NCBI RefSeq assembly: GCF_030272615.1 | Contig: NC_081406.1 | Location: 116,931,847 to 116,995,846, forward strand | Source of the DNA: Cryptomeria japonica | Lineage: Eukaryota > Streptophyta > Pinopsida > Cupressales > Cupressaceae | Direction of reading: 5' to 3' | Length of the DNA stretch: 64,000 nt | Shown: in pieces, positions 1-11,512 of the stretch | Layout of the letters: each line of letters begins with the position of its first letter | How positions within the stretch are numbered: the first letter of the stretch is position 1 | Translations under genes and position numbers: made by a program | The notes under the pieces: model-generated | The model's input: only the letters and a program-made list of their open reading frames with translations | Databases searched by the model: none | Told to the model about the DNA's origin: nothing

Positions 1-3000
1 AATGTATCTATATTGTTTGATTCAGGAGCTACTGACTCCTTTATATCTCCATTGGTTGTGGAGCGTTGCGGGCTAGTGGCAACTAGACAAGGTGTCAGTT
101 GGGAAGTGGAGTTAGCTTCAGGGGCTAGAATGTTAGTGGAATCAGAGGTTAGGGCATGTCAGCTTCAGATTGGCAATACCACCATCTTAGTAGACCTTAG
201 AGTTACACCACTTGGATCATATGGCATCGTACTTGGCATAGATTGGCTTTATGCCCACAGAGCTAAGATGGATTGCCGCCTAAAAGAAATTAAGTGTGAG
301 GATGATCATGGTTTGCCCATAGTAATCACCGGGATTTAGAGACCCATGTCTCTTCATATGATTTCCACAATGCAGCTTAAGCGGAGCATGCGAAAGGGAT
401 GTCAGTTATTTTCCATCACCATCAGTGATAGAGGGGAAGAGGATGAAAAGGAAACATTGATTGACGATCATCCTATCCTTAAGGGATATTCAAACGTGTT
501 TCCTTTAGAGCTACCAGGAATGCCACCCCATAGAGAGATTGACTTCCATATAGATCTTGTACCAGGAGCTGAGCTAGTTTCAAGAGCACCTTATAGGATG
601 ACCACAAATGAGCTTAATGAGCTCAAGATGCAGCTTGAGGAACTCCTAGAGAAGGGTCACATACATCCTACCGTATCCCCATGGGGTGCACCAGTCATCT
701 TCATGAAGAAGAAGGATGGATCTCTTTGGTTATGCATGGATTATCATCAGTTGAACAAAGTAACCATCAAGAATAGATATCCCTTGCCTAGGATCGATGA
801 TTTATTCGACCAACTTCAGGGTGCCAAAGTATTTTCCAAAATTGATTTGAAGTCAAGATACCATTAGTTGAGGATAGTGGAAAGCGATATCCACAAGACT
901 GCATTTCACACTAGATATGGCCACTATGAGTTCACCGTGGTTCCATTCAGTCTTACGAATGCTCTAGCTATTTTCATGAGTCTCATGAATGGGGTATACC
1001 GCACATTTCTTGACCATTTTTGTGATTATGTTCCTCGATGACATATTGATATATTCTCAGAATGAGAAGGAGCATGAGGAGCACTTGAGACAGGTTTTAC
1101 AGTGTTTAAGGGACAATCAGTTGTATGGCAGCTTGTTGAAGTGTGCTTTCTTTCATTCAGAGGTCAAGTACCTTGGACACATTATTTCTGATGATGGGAT
1201 CTTAGTTGACCCATCAAAGATCAGAGCTATTATGGATTGGCCAGCGTCAACCAATGTGACAGAGGTCAGGAGTTTCATGGGCTTAGCGGGTTATTACCGA
1301 CGCTTTGTTGAGGGATTCTCTAGAGTCACACATCCTATTACTTCTCTTCAGTGTAAAGGGAAGAAATTTGAGTGGACAGAGAAGTGCGAGAGGGCCTTTT
1401 AGGAACTCAAAAAGGCACTTACTAGCGCACCTATCCTTTTAGTACCAGATCTCTCAGCTGACTTCATGGTTTGCACAGATGCTTCCCTAGAGGGTTTAGG
1501 AGCAGTCCTTATGCAGGATGGTAGGGCTATAGCTTTTGAGTCTAGGAAACTTAAGACTCATGAGCTTAACTACCCTACTCATGACCTTGAGCTTGCAGCA
1601 GTAGTGCATGCACTTGTGAGGTGGAGATACTTCCTTTTGGGTCATCATTTTGAGCTTCATTCAGACCATCAGAGCCTTCAGTACATATTCACCCAGCTGA
1701 ACCTTAATGCACGTCAGAGGAGATGGATGGAGTTTTTGTGCGAGTATGATTTTGACATTCACTACATCAAAGGGAAAGAAAACATAGTTGTAGATGCTTT
1801 GAGTAGGAGATGTCATGAGGTATACACCATATCTATGGGCATGGATCTGAGAGATCATATATTGCAACAGTTGCTAGAGGATGGATGGTATTTAGAGGTT
1901 TGTTACGTGATACGATCTCAGGAAACTCTAGAAGGGAAATACATGGATTATTCCTTAGAGTTTGATGGGCTATTACACCATAGAGGGCGCATCTATGTAC
2001 CTTCTTCTAGGGGATTGTGAGAGTTCATTGTCATGGAGGCTCATAGAGCTCCTTATGCAACACATCCTAGGGTTAAGAAGATGCATGCTAACTTGAGACA
2101 ATTATATCATTGGCTAGGAATGTGGCAGCTCATTGCTAAGTTAGTAGCCCGATGCCTTGAGTGTCAGAGAGTTAAGGTGGAGCACCGCCATCTAGGTGGG
2201 TTGCTCCAGTCTCATGCTATACCAAAGTGGAAGTGGGATACTATATCCATGGATTTCATCATTGGTCTCCCTATGTCATCTTGTCGCCATGATGCCATCT
2301 TGGTGACAGTTGACAAGTTGACCAAAGTGGCCCACTTTTCACTAGTTTGGACTACCTTCACAACACCAGTAGTAGCACAGGTGTTCTTGTGAGACATTGT
2401 CAGAATTCATGGCATTCCACACAAGATTATTTCTGATAGGGATTCCCTCTTCACTTCTTCCTTTTGGAAGGCATTACAGGTAGCTATGGGCACCAAGCTC
2501 AATTTTAGTATAGCCTATCATCCGGAAACAGATGGTCAGACAGAAAGGGTTAACTAGGTGTTAGAGGATATGCTTCACATGTACGTCATGGATCATCAGA
2601 GCAGATGGGAAGAATACCTTCCCTTAGTGGAGTTTGCCTATAACAATGGGCATCACACTTCGTTGGGGATGCCACCCTATTAGGCATTATACGACAGGCC
2701 TTGTAGGACACTGTTGAGTTGGGACTGCATACAGGATAGAGTTGCTATTGGTCCTGAGATAGTTCGAGATATGGAGCAGCAGGTGGATTTGATTAGACAA
2801 TGTCTTAGAGAGGCATAGGATAGACAGAAGAAGTATGCAGATGCAAAAATGATAGATCATAGCTACTTGGTTGGAGACAGAGTCTTCTTGAGAGTGTGAC
2901 CGCATAAGAGTCCAATCAGTTATAGAAAGGGTTCTAAGCTCGCACTTCACTTTGTAGGACCTTTTGAGATCCTTGAGAGGATAGGACTAGTTGCCTACCA

Positions 3001-3313
3001 TTTAGCATTGCCACCTAGCCTATCACGCATCCACGATGTATTTCATGTATTAGTTTTGAGGAAGTATATCTATGATGAGTCTCATATTTTAGATTGGGAT
3101 GCCTTGCAGGTGGAGTTTGATGGGCAGCTAGCTTTGGAGCCCATTCGCATTTTGGCATGCCGGACGCTGGCCCTTCGAGGTCGAGAGCTGGATGAGGTTA
3201 GGGTCTAGTGGGATTGCTATGATGAGGTTATGACTTCATGGGAGGATGCAACACATATGAGATCACAGTACCCCCATCTTTTTGATGAACTCCAGGAGGA
3301 AGTTCATGCCTAG
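1..3313 (+). pseudogene. G1 pol polyprotein relic (PR-RT-RNaseH-IN-chromodomain)
   Basis: This encoded the enzymes for reverse transcription and integration in G1. The retropepsin motif DSGAT is at about 22-36. RT runs from about 540 to 1070 and has FLDD at about 1031-1042. RNase H starts near 1430 (VCTDASLEG), the HHCC zinc finger of integrase is at about 2040-2165, and the D, D, E core is at about 2230-2580 (MDFI, ISDRD, TERVN). A chromodomain-like end (WEDATHMRSQYPHLF) lies at about 3130-3310. Ten in-frame stops are visible: seven TAG and three TGA, no TAA. One extra T in a T-run near 1018 shifts the frame; otherwise a single frame is kept. RT residues such as the usual RLCIDYR are changed to WLCMDYH. 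The gene is dead, and the family call is secure. Confidence 0.92.
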
Positions 3314-3323
3314 AGAGGGAGGG
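3311..3323 (+). promoter_or_regulatory. G1 polypurine tract
   Basis: A purine run (AGAGAGGGAGGG) lies immediately upstream of the LTR start TGTGAGGCC and overlaps the pol stop codon. This is where plus-strand priming is expected in a gypsy element. Its position next to the LTR fixes the LTR start. Confidence 0.8.
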
Positions 3324-6059
3324 TGTGAGGCCCTACCCTGAATCATCCTAGCATTTCAGTAATTTTTCATGTTGAGACTATTATGGATGCTTTATTTTTA
3401 TGCATTATGGATTTAGAACTTATATGATTTCATGATTTGGATAACATTGATATATATGGATGCTTCATTTCTATGCATTATAGATATAGAACTCTATATG
3501 ATTCTAGAATAGGATAACTTGGTGATGATGGATGTCATTATTAGATTTGTAGGATTTTACTATGATGATAGAAATAGGATGCATGTTTTATGTATGGATC
3601 AAAATTATGAGGATTATGATAATTGCTTATGTGGATTTATTTTGATACAAGATATATTGATTTTGTTTAATGTCAATTGCATGCAGAGTGTTTGACATGT
3701 ATTCTTATTCATGTGTTTAAATATTATATGAGGTTATTTGGAAGTACTAATGTGTAATTGAGATGCACAGGAAAATTACCCATGTGACCATGGAAATATT
3801 ATGGAGAGCCAAACCTAGACCTATGTACGTTCGTAAAGTCAGGGGTTGTCTATTTGGAGAGACAACACCCCGTATGTATCATATTTTATTTGTGAAAGTA
3901 AATGATGCATGTGTGTTAAATTGAAATTTATTAATTTGTGTAAATCCAACAAGAGACAAATTTCATGTGTAAATTTGTAATGTATTTTATTGTGTCACTT
4001 GACACGTGTTGATTTATGTCTTGATTTTTGACTTGTCTCTTGGAGGGAGTTGTTTCAACCATAGCTTTTTCAAACATTTGAATGTGTTTCTAAATTTTCC
4101 TTGGGTAGAGAGTCTTTGGAGTGGTCAACTCAAGTTTGACCCGAAAATAAACTTCAGATGGGTTTATAAGGGGTCAAATGGATTCCTAGGGGTAGTTTAA
4201 AAGTGTTTCCTAAAGTCCATAAGGTATACCTATGGGTTAGGAGTATTTTTAGGCATGTGTCTACTCCCATGTGACTGTTTAGTCACCTCAAAAAGTGGGT
4301 TTCCTAAGGTGAGCGAAAATTGAAATTAGAAGGTGCCATCTAGGTTAGATAACCTTCCTTTTTGATGAGAGATCCTTTTCCACGTTTTCTTACTTTTTCC
4401 TTTTCTAGTTTTAGAAACTTGGGGGAACTCTCACCGAGGTCTTCTTAGGCAAGAATGAGAGATTTTGTGGGTAATCACCCACTCTCCATTTTTCGAGACT
4501 ATGCATTTTGAAAAGTTAGTTTTTGGATTTGAAATTGTAGAAGGGAGGATTGTGGATTTGGGTTGCTCATCCTCAAACTAGTTCTAGCATACCTTTGGGC
4601 AGATTGAAGGTTGGTTCATCTCTTTTCTTTTTACATTGCATGTCTATGTTGGAAATTTTGGTTATATGTGAAAGGGATTCTCTTGTATTTTTTTTGTGAA
4701 AATTATTATTATGCGATCTGTCTTTTATTTTCTTGTATGCATTTTCTATGTTTTGGGAGTAACCAAGGCCTTCTACTCTTGGGAGAGTAGGATGATCTTG
4801 CGGGTGGTAGAAGTTTGACAACCCTCGAGTGAGAGGCTCTCGTTACGAGAGTGATCTCAAGGGGTGTATATGTGACCCTTGTTGCATGGCCATTTGGGGG
4901 TCATAAGGGGAGAAAATATGGCATGAATGCCTCGGGCGGGCATAAGGAATGTGGGGTTAATGAACTTATGATATATCTTTGTTTGCCATGAGGTGGCTTT
5001 GTGAACTACCATTCTTGTAGTCTCCTCAGGGTATTTGGTCCACTACCACCCATGTAAAATCATCACATTTTGTGATGGAGTGTAGCCCTGGTTGGGAAAG
5101 TGTTTGCTATATGTTTTTCCCTTGCTTGTTGTGTTTGCATGTCTATAACCTGTCTAGGGCTTGGTTCTCCAAGCTCGGGGGTGGCTTCTAGTAAGCCTAG
5201 GCTGGGAAGTGAGCACTCCATGGTCAAGCTTTATGATTTAATTGCAGGTTGCTTGGAATGGAAGGCAAATGTCAAGCTAGGAGTTGCTGTTTTTATTTGG
5301 GTTGCAGAAAAAGAATAAGAAAAGGGATGCTATATTTTCAATTGCAGAAATGTAAATAAAAAGTTGCATGTTGTATTTACCTTAAAAAGAAAATGTATCT
5401 ATTTTATTCAAAGTCCTCATTTAATAGAAAAGAGAGACTAGTTGGGTATATCACCCATTTGTTGGCTATATTGTATTTTAAACACACTTTAAAGAAATGC
5501 ATTAATTTTATTAAGTATTATTTTGTTGCAAAAAAAAAAGAAGAGATGTTTATCTTGGATTAAGTTCCGTATAGTTACTGAAATAATATTTGTAGTATCC
5601 ATGTTAGTTTTGAAAATAAAGGTTCATTTTATCTCCTTATGCATATTGGAAAAATGGGAAATGGGTAAAGTAGAAAGCATGTATGTTAGTAAGCTGGAAA
5701 TAAAACATTTAGTCCTATTTATGGAAATGCAAATATTGTTTATTAAATTCTATCATTTTCCCTTTTATTTATTCGTAGAAAATAAATCTAAAAATTAACA
5801 TGTCTATTTCTAAGATTTATTTCAATGCTTTCTAGTCTAAATATAGTTGCTGTTTAAATTTATTTAATTCTGTCATTTTCTTATATGCAGAAAATAAATC
5901 TAAAGTTAAATAGTCTATTTCTGATTTTAGCAATAAGGTATTTAAAAAAAATGAAAAAAATACATTGATTTAAATCTGAATATTTTAATCAATCTGTTAA
6001 AAAGTTCAAACAAAAATAATATATATTGCATAGTAGAGTTAGCCCTAAATTTAATATGC

Positions 6060-6064
<5 letters not shown>

Positions 6065-6155
<91 letters not shown>
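6065..6155. repeat. (AT)n microsatellite, about 91 bp
   Basis: About 45 uninterrupted AT dinucleotides inside the G1 LTR. Shorter (TA)n runs occur at about 6222-6240 and 6529-6552. The length is probably variable between individuals and may be imprecise in an assembly. Confidence 0.97.
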
Positions 6156-6158
<3 letters not shown>

Positions 6159-6242
6159 GTATTTTTACATTTTAAAACCAAATAAGAAAAAGAGGAAAAG
6201 AATCTTTAAATTTTTAAATTTATATATATATATATATATAAA

Positions 6243-6440
6243 CTATTTGGGGGGAAGCCGAAGGGCCGAACCACTGTATGGACACACAGTGGGGGGCACC
6301 CGACATCGCCGCCTCTCCCTCCCCTTCTTCAAGCGCTCCATGGTTGCCGCCTCCTGTGACTTGCAAAACCAAACACTCCTCCGCCCTGCACAATAAGAAA
6401 AAGATAAAACCCTAACTTGGTTAGGGTTAGGGTAGCATGA
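6243..6440. other. GC-rich island in G1 LTR with telomere-like motif
   Basis: A block much richer in G and C than the surrounding AT-rich LTR, bracketed by the AT repeats. It includes pyrimidine-rich stretches resembling a plant 5' leader. Its right end has AAACCCTAA and two forward TTAGGG units facing each other across a short gap (about 6407-6433). AAACCCTAA also matches the telo-box seen in plant promoters. It may be the core promoter and leader of this LTR or captured sequence; I cannot decide between them. Confidence 0.5.
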
Positions 6441-7166
6441 AAGAAATAAGAAAAGATTATAAAATGTAAGGAGCATTTTGTAATATATTTTAGCTAGGGT
6501 TTCATGGGTATTTTTATAATAATGTGAATATATATATATATATATATATATAGGTCAAATTGTAGATTAATTATTTTATTAGGTGTTTATATTATATATA
6601 TGTTTTTAATAAACATATGGGTATATTTAAAAAAATGAATATTTTGGAGTTTAATCTTTTAGGGAATTTAAATGGCTTTGTAAGTTATTTGGCCATAGGA
6701 GATTATTATTTTGGTTCACCTAAATTTAGGCTATTCCAGACTAAATTTTATAGGGCAATTTACATTATGGATTTAATTGACCCTTTAGTCGAATTAGATT
6801 AATCACATTTTAATTATTGTTAAAATAAAACATAGGCGTTAATAATCTAAGTGCTAGGACTAATTTATTTAGTTCCTAAAAGCAATTAATGGATATTGGA
6901 GATTAATACTACCTTTGTCAATTAATTTAGAGATTTTTGGTTAAATTAATTTATTGATTCAAATTGATGAGATAATATCTAACTCTTTTAGTATTCCACA
7001 CTTAATTTAAATTATTTTTGCTTACTTGAGTTAGAGGTTAGAGTTAACTCAAAAAATAGTTAAGACAAAACTTGTTAGTGCGTTTCGTATTTGTAAATTT
7101 AATATTATTAGGTTGTTATTTTAAAAAAAAATTATCCCGTTCGTGCCCAAAAGTTTGGGCATGACA

Positions 7167-9956
7167 GGTAAATGCAAAATCATGAACAAAACTGGTTTGG
7201 AAATTGCAACCGGTAATCAGACTAGAGGTAATATCTTTCATTTGAATAACAATGAGAAAGCAAGTTTGATTGCACATATTGATGAAAGTTGGTTATGGCA
7301 TAAGAGACTTTGTCATGTAAACTTTGATTGCATTGCGAAAATCAGTACAACTAAGGCAGTAAGGGATTTACCTAAGATTGTTAAACCTTACAATTCGGTA
7401 TGTAAGGAATGTCAATTTGGAAAGCAAGTTAGAACAACTTTTAAGAGTATTCTAGAGAAATCTAATAATATTCTTGACTTATTTCATACTGATTTATGTG
7501 GTCCAGCAAGAACTAGAAGTCTATAAGGAGATAGATATTTTATGCTAATCATTGATGATTATTCTAGAATGTGTTGGGTTACTTTTCTTAGGGAGAAATC
7601 AAAAGCCTTTGGGAAATTCAAATTATTCAAAGTGATGGTAGAAAATGAAACCGGTAAGAAAATCAAATGTTTGAGATCAGACCAGGGAGGTGAATTCACA
7701 TCTAAGGAATTTAATACATTCTGTCAAGTGAATGGAATCAAAAGATAGTTATCAGCACCTCAGACACCCCAACAGAATGGAGTTGTGGAAAGAAAGAACA
7801 AAACTATTTTGGATGCAGCTAGAAGCATAATATCAGAAGCAAACCTACCTCATGTATATTGGAGAGAAGCAATGAATACAATGGTTTACACATTCAACAT
7901 AGTTCACATCAAAGGTGAAACCGATAAGACTCCTAATGAACTATGGTTTGGTAATACTCCTACTCTTAATTATTTTAGAATATTTGGAAGCAAATGTTAT
8001 ATTAGGAGAGATGAGTATATTGGCAAATTTCATCCTAAAAGTGATGAAGGAATATATATTAGTTATTCATCTAAGAGCAAGGCATATAGATGTTTTAACA
8101 AGAGATTGCAGAAAATTGTTGAAATTGCAAATGTGAAGATTGATGAACAGTTTAGAGGTAATTCGAGGTCAATAAACTCTGAAATGGCAATAGAGATTAT
8201 CACAAATGAACCTACAATGAGTACACCAGTACAGAATGTTGATCCAGTCACACCGGCATCATCTGCGAATTCCACAGTGACTGCAGAACAACAAGAAGTA
8301 AATACACCTAGGTATGTAAGATTGAATCACTTTGAAAGTCAGATAGTTGGGAAAAAGCATCAAGGAGTTATGACAAGAGGAAGAATAGCAAATGAAGAGG
8401 TATGTCTAATTTCTCGAATTGAACCAGCATCAGTTATTGAAGCATGTGAAGATAAACATTGGATTAAAGTTATGGAAGATGAATTGGAACAAATTGAAAA
8501 GAATAACATATGGACATTGGTTCCCCAACCTAAAAACAAAAATGTAATTGGAACTAAATGGGTATTCAGAAATAAACTTAATGAAGATGGTAAGGTAATA
8601 AAAAACAAAGCAAGATTAGTGTGTACGTGATATTCTCAAAAGGAAGGAATTGATTATAATGAAACCTTTGCACCGATAGCTAGAATTGAGGCAGTCAGAC
8701 TATTCTTAGCTTTTGCAGCACACAAGAACTATAAAGTATATCAAATGGATGTTAAATGTGCATTTTTGAATGGTGATCTTGAAGAGGAAGTTGACATTGA
8801 ACAACTTGATGGATTTTCTTTGATAGATGACAAAGATATGGTTTGCAGGTTAAGGAAAACTTTATATGGATTAAAGCAAGCTCCTAGAGCTTGGTATGCT
8901 AGATTGGACAAATATCTTTTGAAGTTTGGTTACACTAAAGGTAATGTTGACATCAACTTATATTACAAAGTGACTAATGATGACATCTTGGTTATTGAAG
9001 TTTTTGTTGATGATATCATTTTTGGAGGAGAAGATGGATTGTGTAAAAACTTTTCTAATAAGATGCAGGAAGAATTTGAAATGTCTATGATTGGGGAGAT
9101 AAAATCCTTCTTAGGATTGCAAATCTCACAAACTGATAAAGGTATATTCATAAATCAATCAAAGTACTTGAAGGAATTACTTAAGAAATTTGGCATGGAA
9201 AACTCTAAACCGGTAAGTACACCTATGACTACAACTGATAAACTATCTTTGAAGGACGAATCAACACTTGTTAATCTGACAAGGCACAAATCTATGATTG
9301 GAAGTTTACCATATTTGACACAAACAAGACCTGATATTATGAATGCAGTATCTATTATTTCAAGATTTCAGAGTAATCCTAAAGAAAATCATGAATCAAC
9401 AGTGAAATGGATTTTTAGGTATCTACAAGGCACAACAAATTTTGGTTTATGGTATCCTAAAGATAAAATTTTTGATTTATGTGCATACACGGATGCAAAT
9501 TGGGTAGGAGATGTAGATTACAGAAAGAGCACCACCAGTGGAGCATTCTTTCTTGGTAGCAGAATAATTTCATGGCTGAGCAAGAAACAGAGTTGCACAT
9601 CTTTATCAACAGTAGAATCAGAATATGTTGCAGCAACAACTAATTCTACATAGGTATTATGGATTAAGCAAATGTTGAAGGACATAAAGGTAAAATGCAA
9701 GGAACCTTTAACCATTTACTGTGATAATATGGCAGCAATTGATATATCTAAAAATCCGATATTTCACTCTAAAACTAAACATGTTTCAATCAAATTCAAT
9801 TTTCTGAAAGAGAATGTTGAAGAAAAAGAAGTGAAATTGGTTTATGTGAATACTAAAGAGCAGATTGCAGACATTTTTACTAAGCCTTTACCTAAGGAAA
9901 CTTTTGAATATCTCAGAGAGTAGCTTGGAGTTATACCTTCACCGGTACAGACTTAG
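7167..9956 (+). pseudogene. C1 pol relic (integrase, RT, RNase H)
   Basis: Copia pol from just after protease to the C-terminus. The GAG-pre-integrase motif (WHKRLCHVNFD) is near 7300. The integrase core is at about 7480-7800 (FHTDLCGP, SDQGGEF, VVERKN, all three acidic residues present). RT covers about 8440-9200 with YGLKQAPRAWY and FVDD near 9004-9015. RNase H follows, with TDANW near 9490, and IADIFTKPLP ends the protein. The reading frame never shifts; five stops interrupt it, at 7524 (TAA), 7746 (TAG), 8628 (TGA), 9651 (TAG) and 9921 (TAG). Four of these sit where glutamine is expected. The 5' truncation is due to the G1 insertion. Confidence 0.93.
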
Positions 9957-10341
9957 ACAATTGATGCTTGGCATCAAACCAACATAATTAATTGAGAAAT
10001 CTTTTTTTCTAGCTTTGATGAGGAGAGCTACTTCTCAGGGGGAGTAGTTGGATAAATTGGATAGGTTGGTATTTTGTAACAAGTTCTATGAATTGTTTTA
10101 TCTAGTTTTTGTATTGCTTTGGCATTTGATGTCAAAGGGGGAGAGATATCTATGAAAAAACAATTATCTTTTGGGGAGAGATTATTCATTGGGGGAGAGA
10201 TTGTTACTCTCTGTATCTATGTTTTGATTTCTAGTTAATGATCTCTTTGGAAGATTGTTGGTTTTTGGTTTTTGGTATTTCTGCTTTGGCACTTAGATGG
10301 TTTTTCCATCTTGTGTTGCCATCAATGCCAAAGGGGGAGAT
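9957..10341 (+). promoter_or_regulatory. C1 3' untranslated region with repeated polypurine motifs
   Basis: No gene. Purine runs of the AGGGGGAG type occur at about 10034-10047, 10131-10147 and 10190-10202, and the true tract CCAAAGGGGGAGATT abuts the LTR at 10328-10342. The same set, in similar order, is present in C3, N1 and N2. Confidence 0.75.
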
Positions 10342-11399
10342 TCTTGGTATTTTGGATGTGTTGCACTGGTTTTGTCATTGATGTCAACACTTATCAGCAC
10401 TTGGAGATCCTTGGTTATGTTCACCATCATGTTCAGTGACTTATGCATAGTCACCGGTATCTAGTTCACTGACAGGTTATATTGTTCACCGACACTGAGG
10501 ATGATCTATTATCATCTGGAGATTACTTGGTTATGTCAAAGACATTGTTTGGACACTTTGTTTTGGTGATTTGGTTATTGGTCTAATCGGGTTTGCATAT
10601 TTGCTGTTATTGGCAAATAAGTCTAGGTTATGGACCGGCAAGCGTTATCTATTCTAGATCAACACAACACATTGTGGAGATGGTTTATTATTATTGTAAA
10701 TGCATTAAGCCGACATGATGCATCACATATTGATTCATTTGTAATGGATTTAATTATAATATTCTTTGTAAGCCGACCTACACATTTGGTCTTAGGTTTT
10801 GGTATATATGTAAGATCTCATTTGTGAGATTGAATGAGGAAGTAGGTGTGAAAAAGGATTGTAATAAGGTATATGCAAATATAAGCAGAGTATACATGCA
10901 GACATCATTTGAAGATTCAAGGAAGGTTATGGAGAAGGCAATTAGAGCTTAACCGGTACTGAATCTAGCATATGAAGATGCTATTTTGTGCAGTACATTA
11001 TCATTGGATTTAATCATCCAATCGTAGTCAGTGCGACTCCCATTTTGTGATTGAGTAGTGAGCTCTAAGCAGGTGGCCTTTCTGCATGTGCAGACCCCAT
11101 ATTGTACACACATACTATGTGCAGTAGTATCATTTGATTGTGGGTAAGGTTTCCCACCGTAGTTTTTCCCCTTACAGGGTTTCCACGTACAAATCTCTAT
11201 GTTATGTGTTGTGGATGTTATTTGTCCTTCTATTTCATGCATTAAACTTTACCGGTATTGCAATTAACTGTTAAACTATCAACTAGCTTAAAGTTTGGTT
11301 TATCGGTATTATGCATTAAGTTTGGTTAAGTTATATGTGGGTTGAAATTAATAGACAACTGATTCACCCCCCCCTCTCAGTTGCCTTTGGGTCCTAACA
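10342..11399 (+). repeat. C1 3' LTR, about 1,058 bp
   Basis: The start is set by the polypurine tract; the expected TGTTGG appears here as TTCTTGG, so position 1 may be off by one or two bases. The end is CCTAACA. It holds a TATA-like box (10803-10810) and, downstream, the module found in the other copia LTRs of the window: a GAGCTCTA segment, a palindromic TGCATGTGCA, a GTGGG/CCCAC hairpin and a T-rich GTTTTTCCC. The poly-C CACCCCCCCCTC just before the end is also shared. Confidence 0.85.
10803..10810 (+). promoter_or_regulatory. TATA-like box in C1 LTR
   Basis: TATATATG at the position where C3 and C5 LTRs have TATAAATA, followed by a conserved GTAAGATCTC. A likely core promoter element of the LTR, inferred from position and family comparison. 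Confidence 0.5.
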
Positions 11400-11512
11400 A
11401 ATAATGCTCATTCTAACAATGTTGATAATGATTCCAATGATGAATATAAACTTGTTGATGTTGACAATGATTTATCTAAACAATTTTCACAAGCATTAAT
11501 CCTAGCTCCTAG
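11400..11512. other. 113-bp flank between C1 and G2, possibly coding relic
   Basis: The only stretch in the first 59 kb not assigned to an element. One plus-strand frame is open throughout and is rich in Asn and Asp, ending in SQALILAP. The tail loosely resembles the linker before protease in C2 (LQDALILCLD), so it may be a scrap of an older copia gag, but the match is too short to trust. Confidence 0.35.

Larger units (their letters stand above)
1..7166 (+). mobile_element. Ty3/gypsy chromovirus-type element G1, 3' part
   Basis: This is the 3' portion of a Ty3/gypsy LTR retrotransposon; gag, the PBS and the 5' LTR lie left of the window. Visible in order are protease, RT, RNase H, integrase and a chromodomain-like tail, then a polypurine tract and a 3.84-kb LTR. 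The domain order and the C-terminal chromodomain point to the chromovirus branch (Tekay/Del-like by resemblance). Right of the LTR the sequence switches within one codon to copia pol (C1), so G1 is inserted in C1 and the 5' half of C1 must lie off the left edge. The target-site duplication cannot be checked because the left end is missing. Confidence 0.9.
3324..7166 (+). repeat. G1 3' LTR, 3,843 bp
   Basis: The LTR starts TGTGAGGCCC right after the polypurine tract and ends GGGCATGACA right before copia coding sequence, giving TGT...ACA ends. It is long for a plant gypsy LTR and holds no credible gene; the short ORFs in it look like chance. It contains AT microsatellites, a GC-rich island at 6243-6440 and, just before its end, a perfect 7-bp inverted repeat (GCCCAAA, AG, TTTGGGC; 7145-7160). 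The partner 5' LTR is outside the window, so divergence cannot be measured. Confidence 0.8.
7167..11399 (+). mobile_element. Ty1/copia element C1, 3' part
   Basis: The 3' portion of a Ty1/copia element whose 5' half lies left of G1, outside the window. It begins in the region between protease and integrase, directly at the end of the G1 LTR. It runs through pol, a 385-bp untranslated stretch with several polypurine-like motifs and a 1.06-kb 3' LTR. Its protein is close to those of C3 and C5, and all three share the same LTR end motifs. Confidence 0.9.

Noticed and set aside
5942-6181. Minus-strand ORF with a long Ile-Tyr repeat
   Set aside because: Translation of the AT microsatellite.
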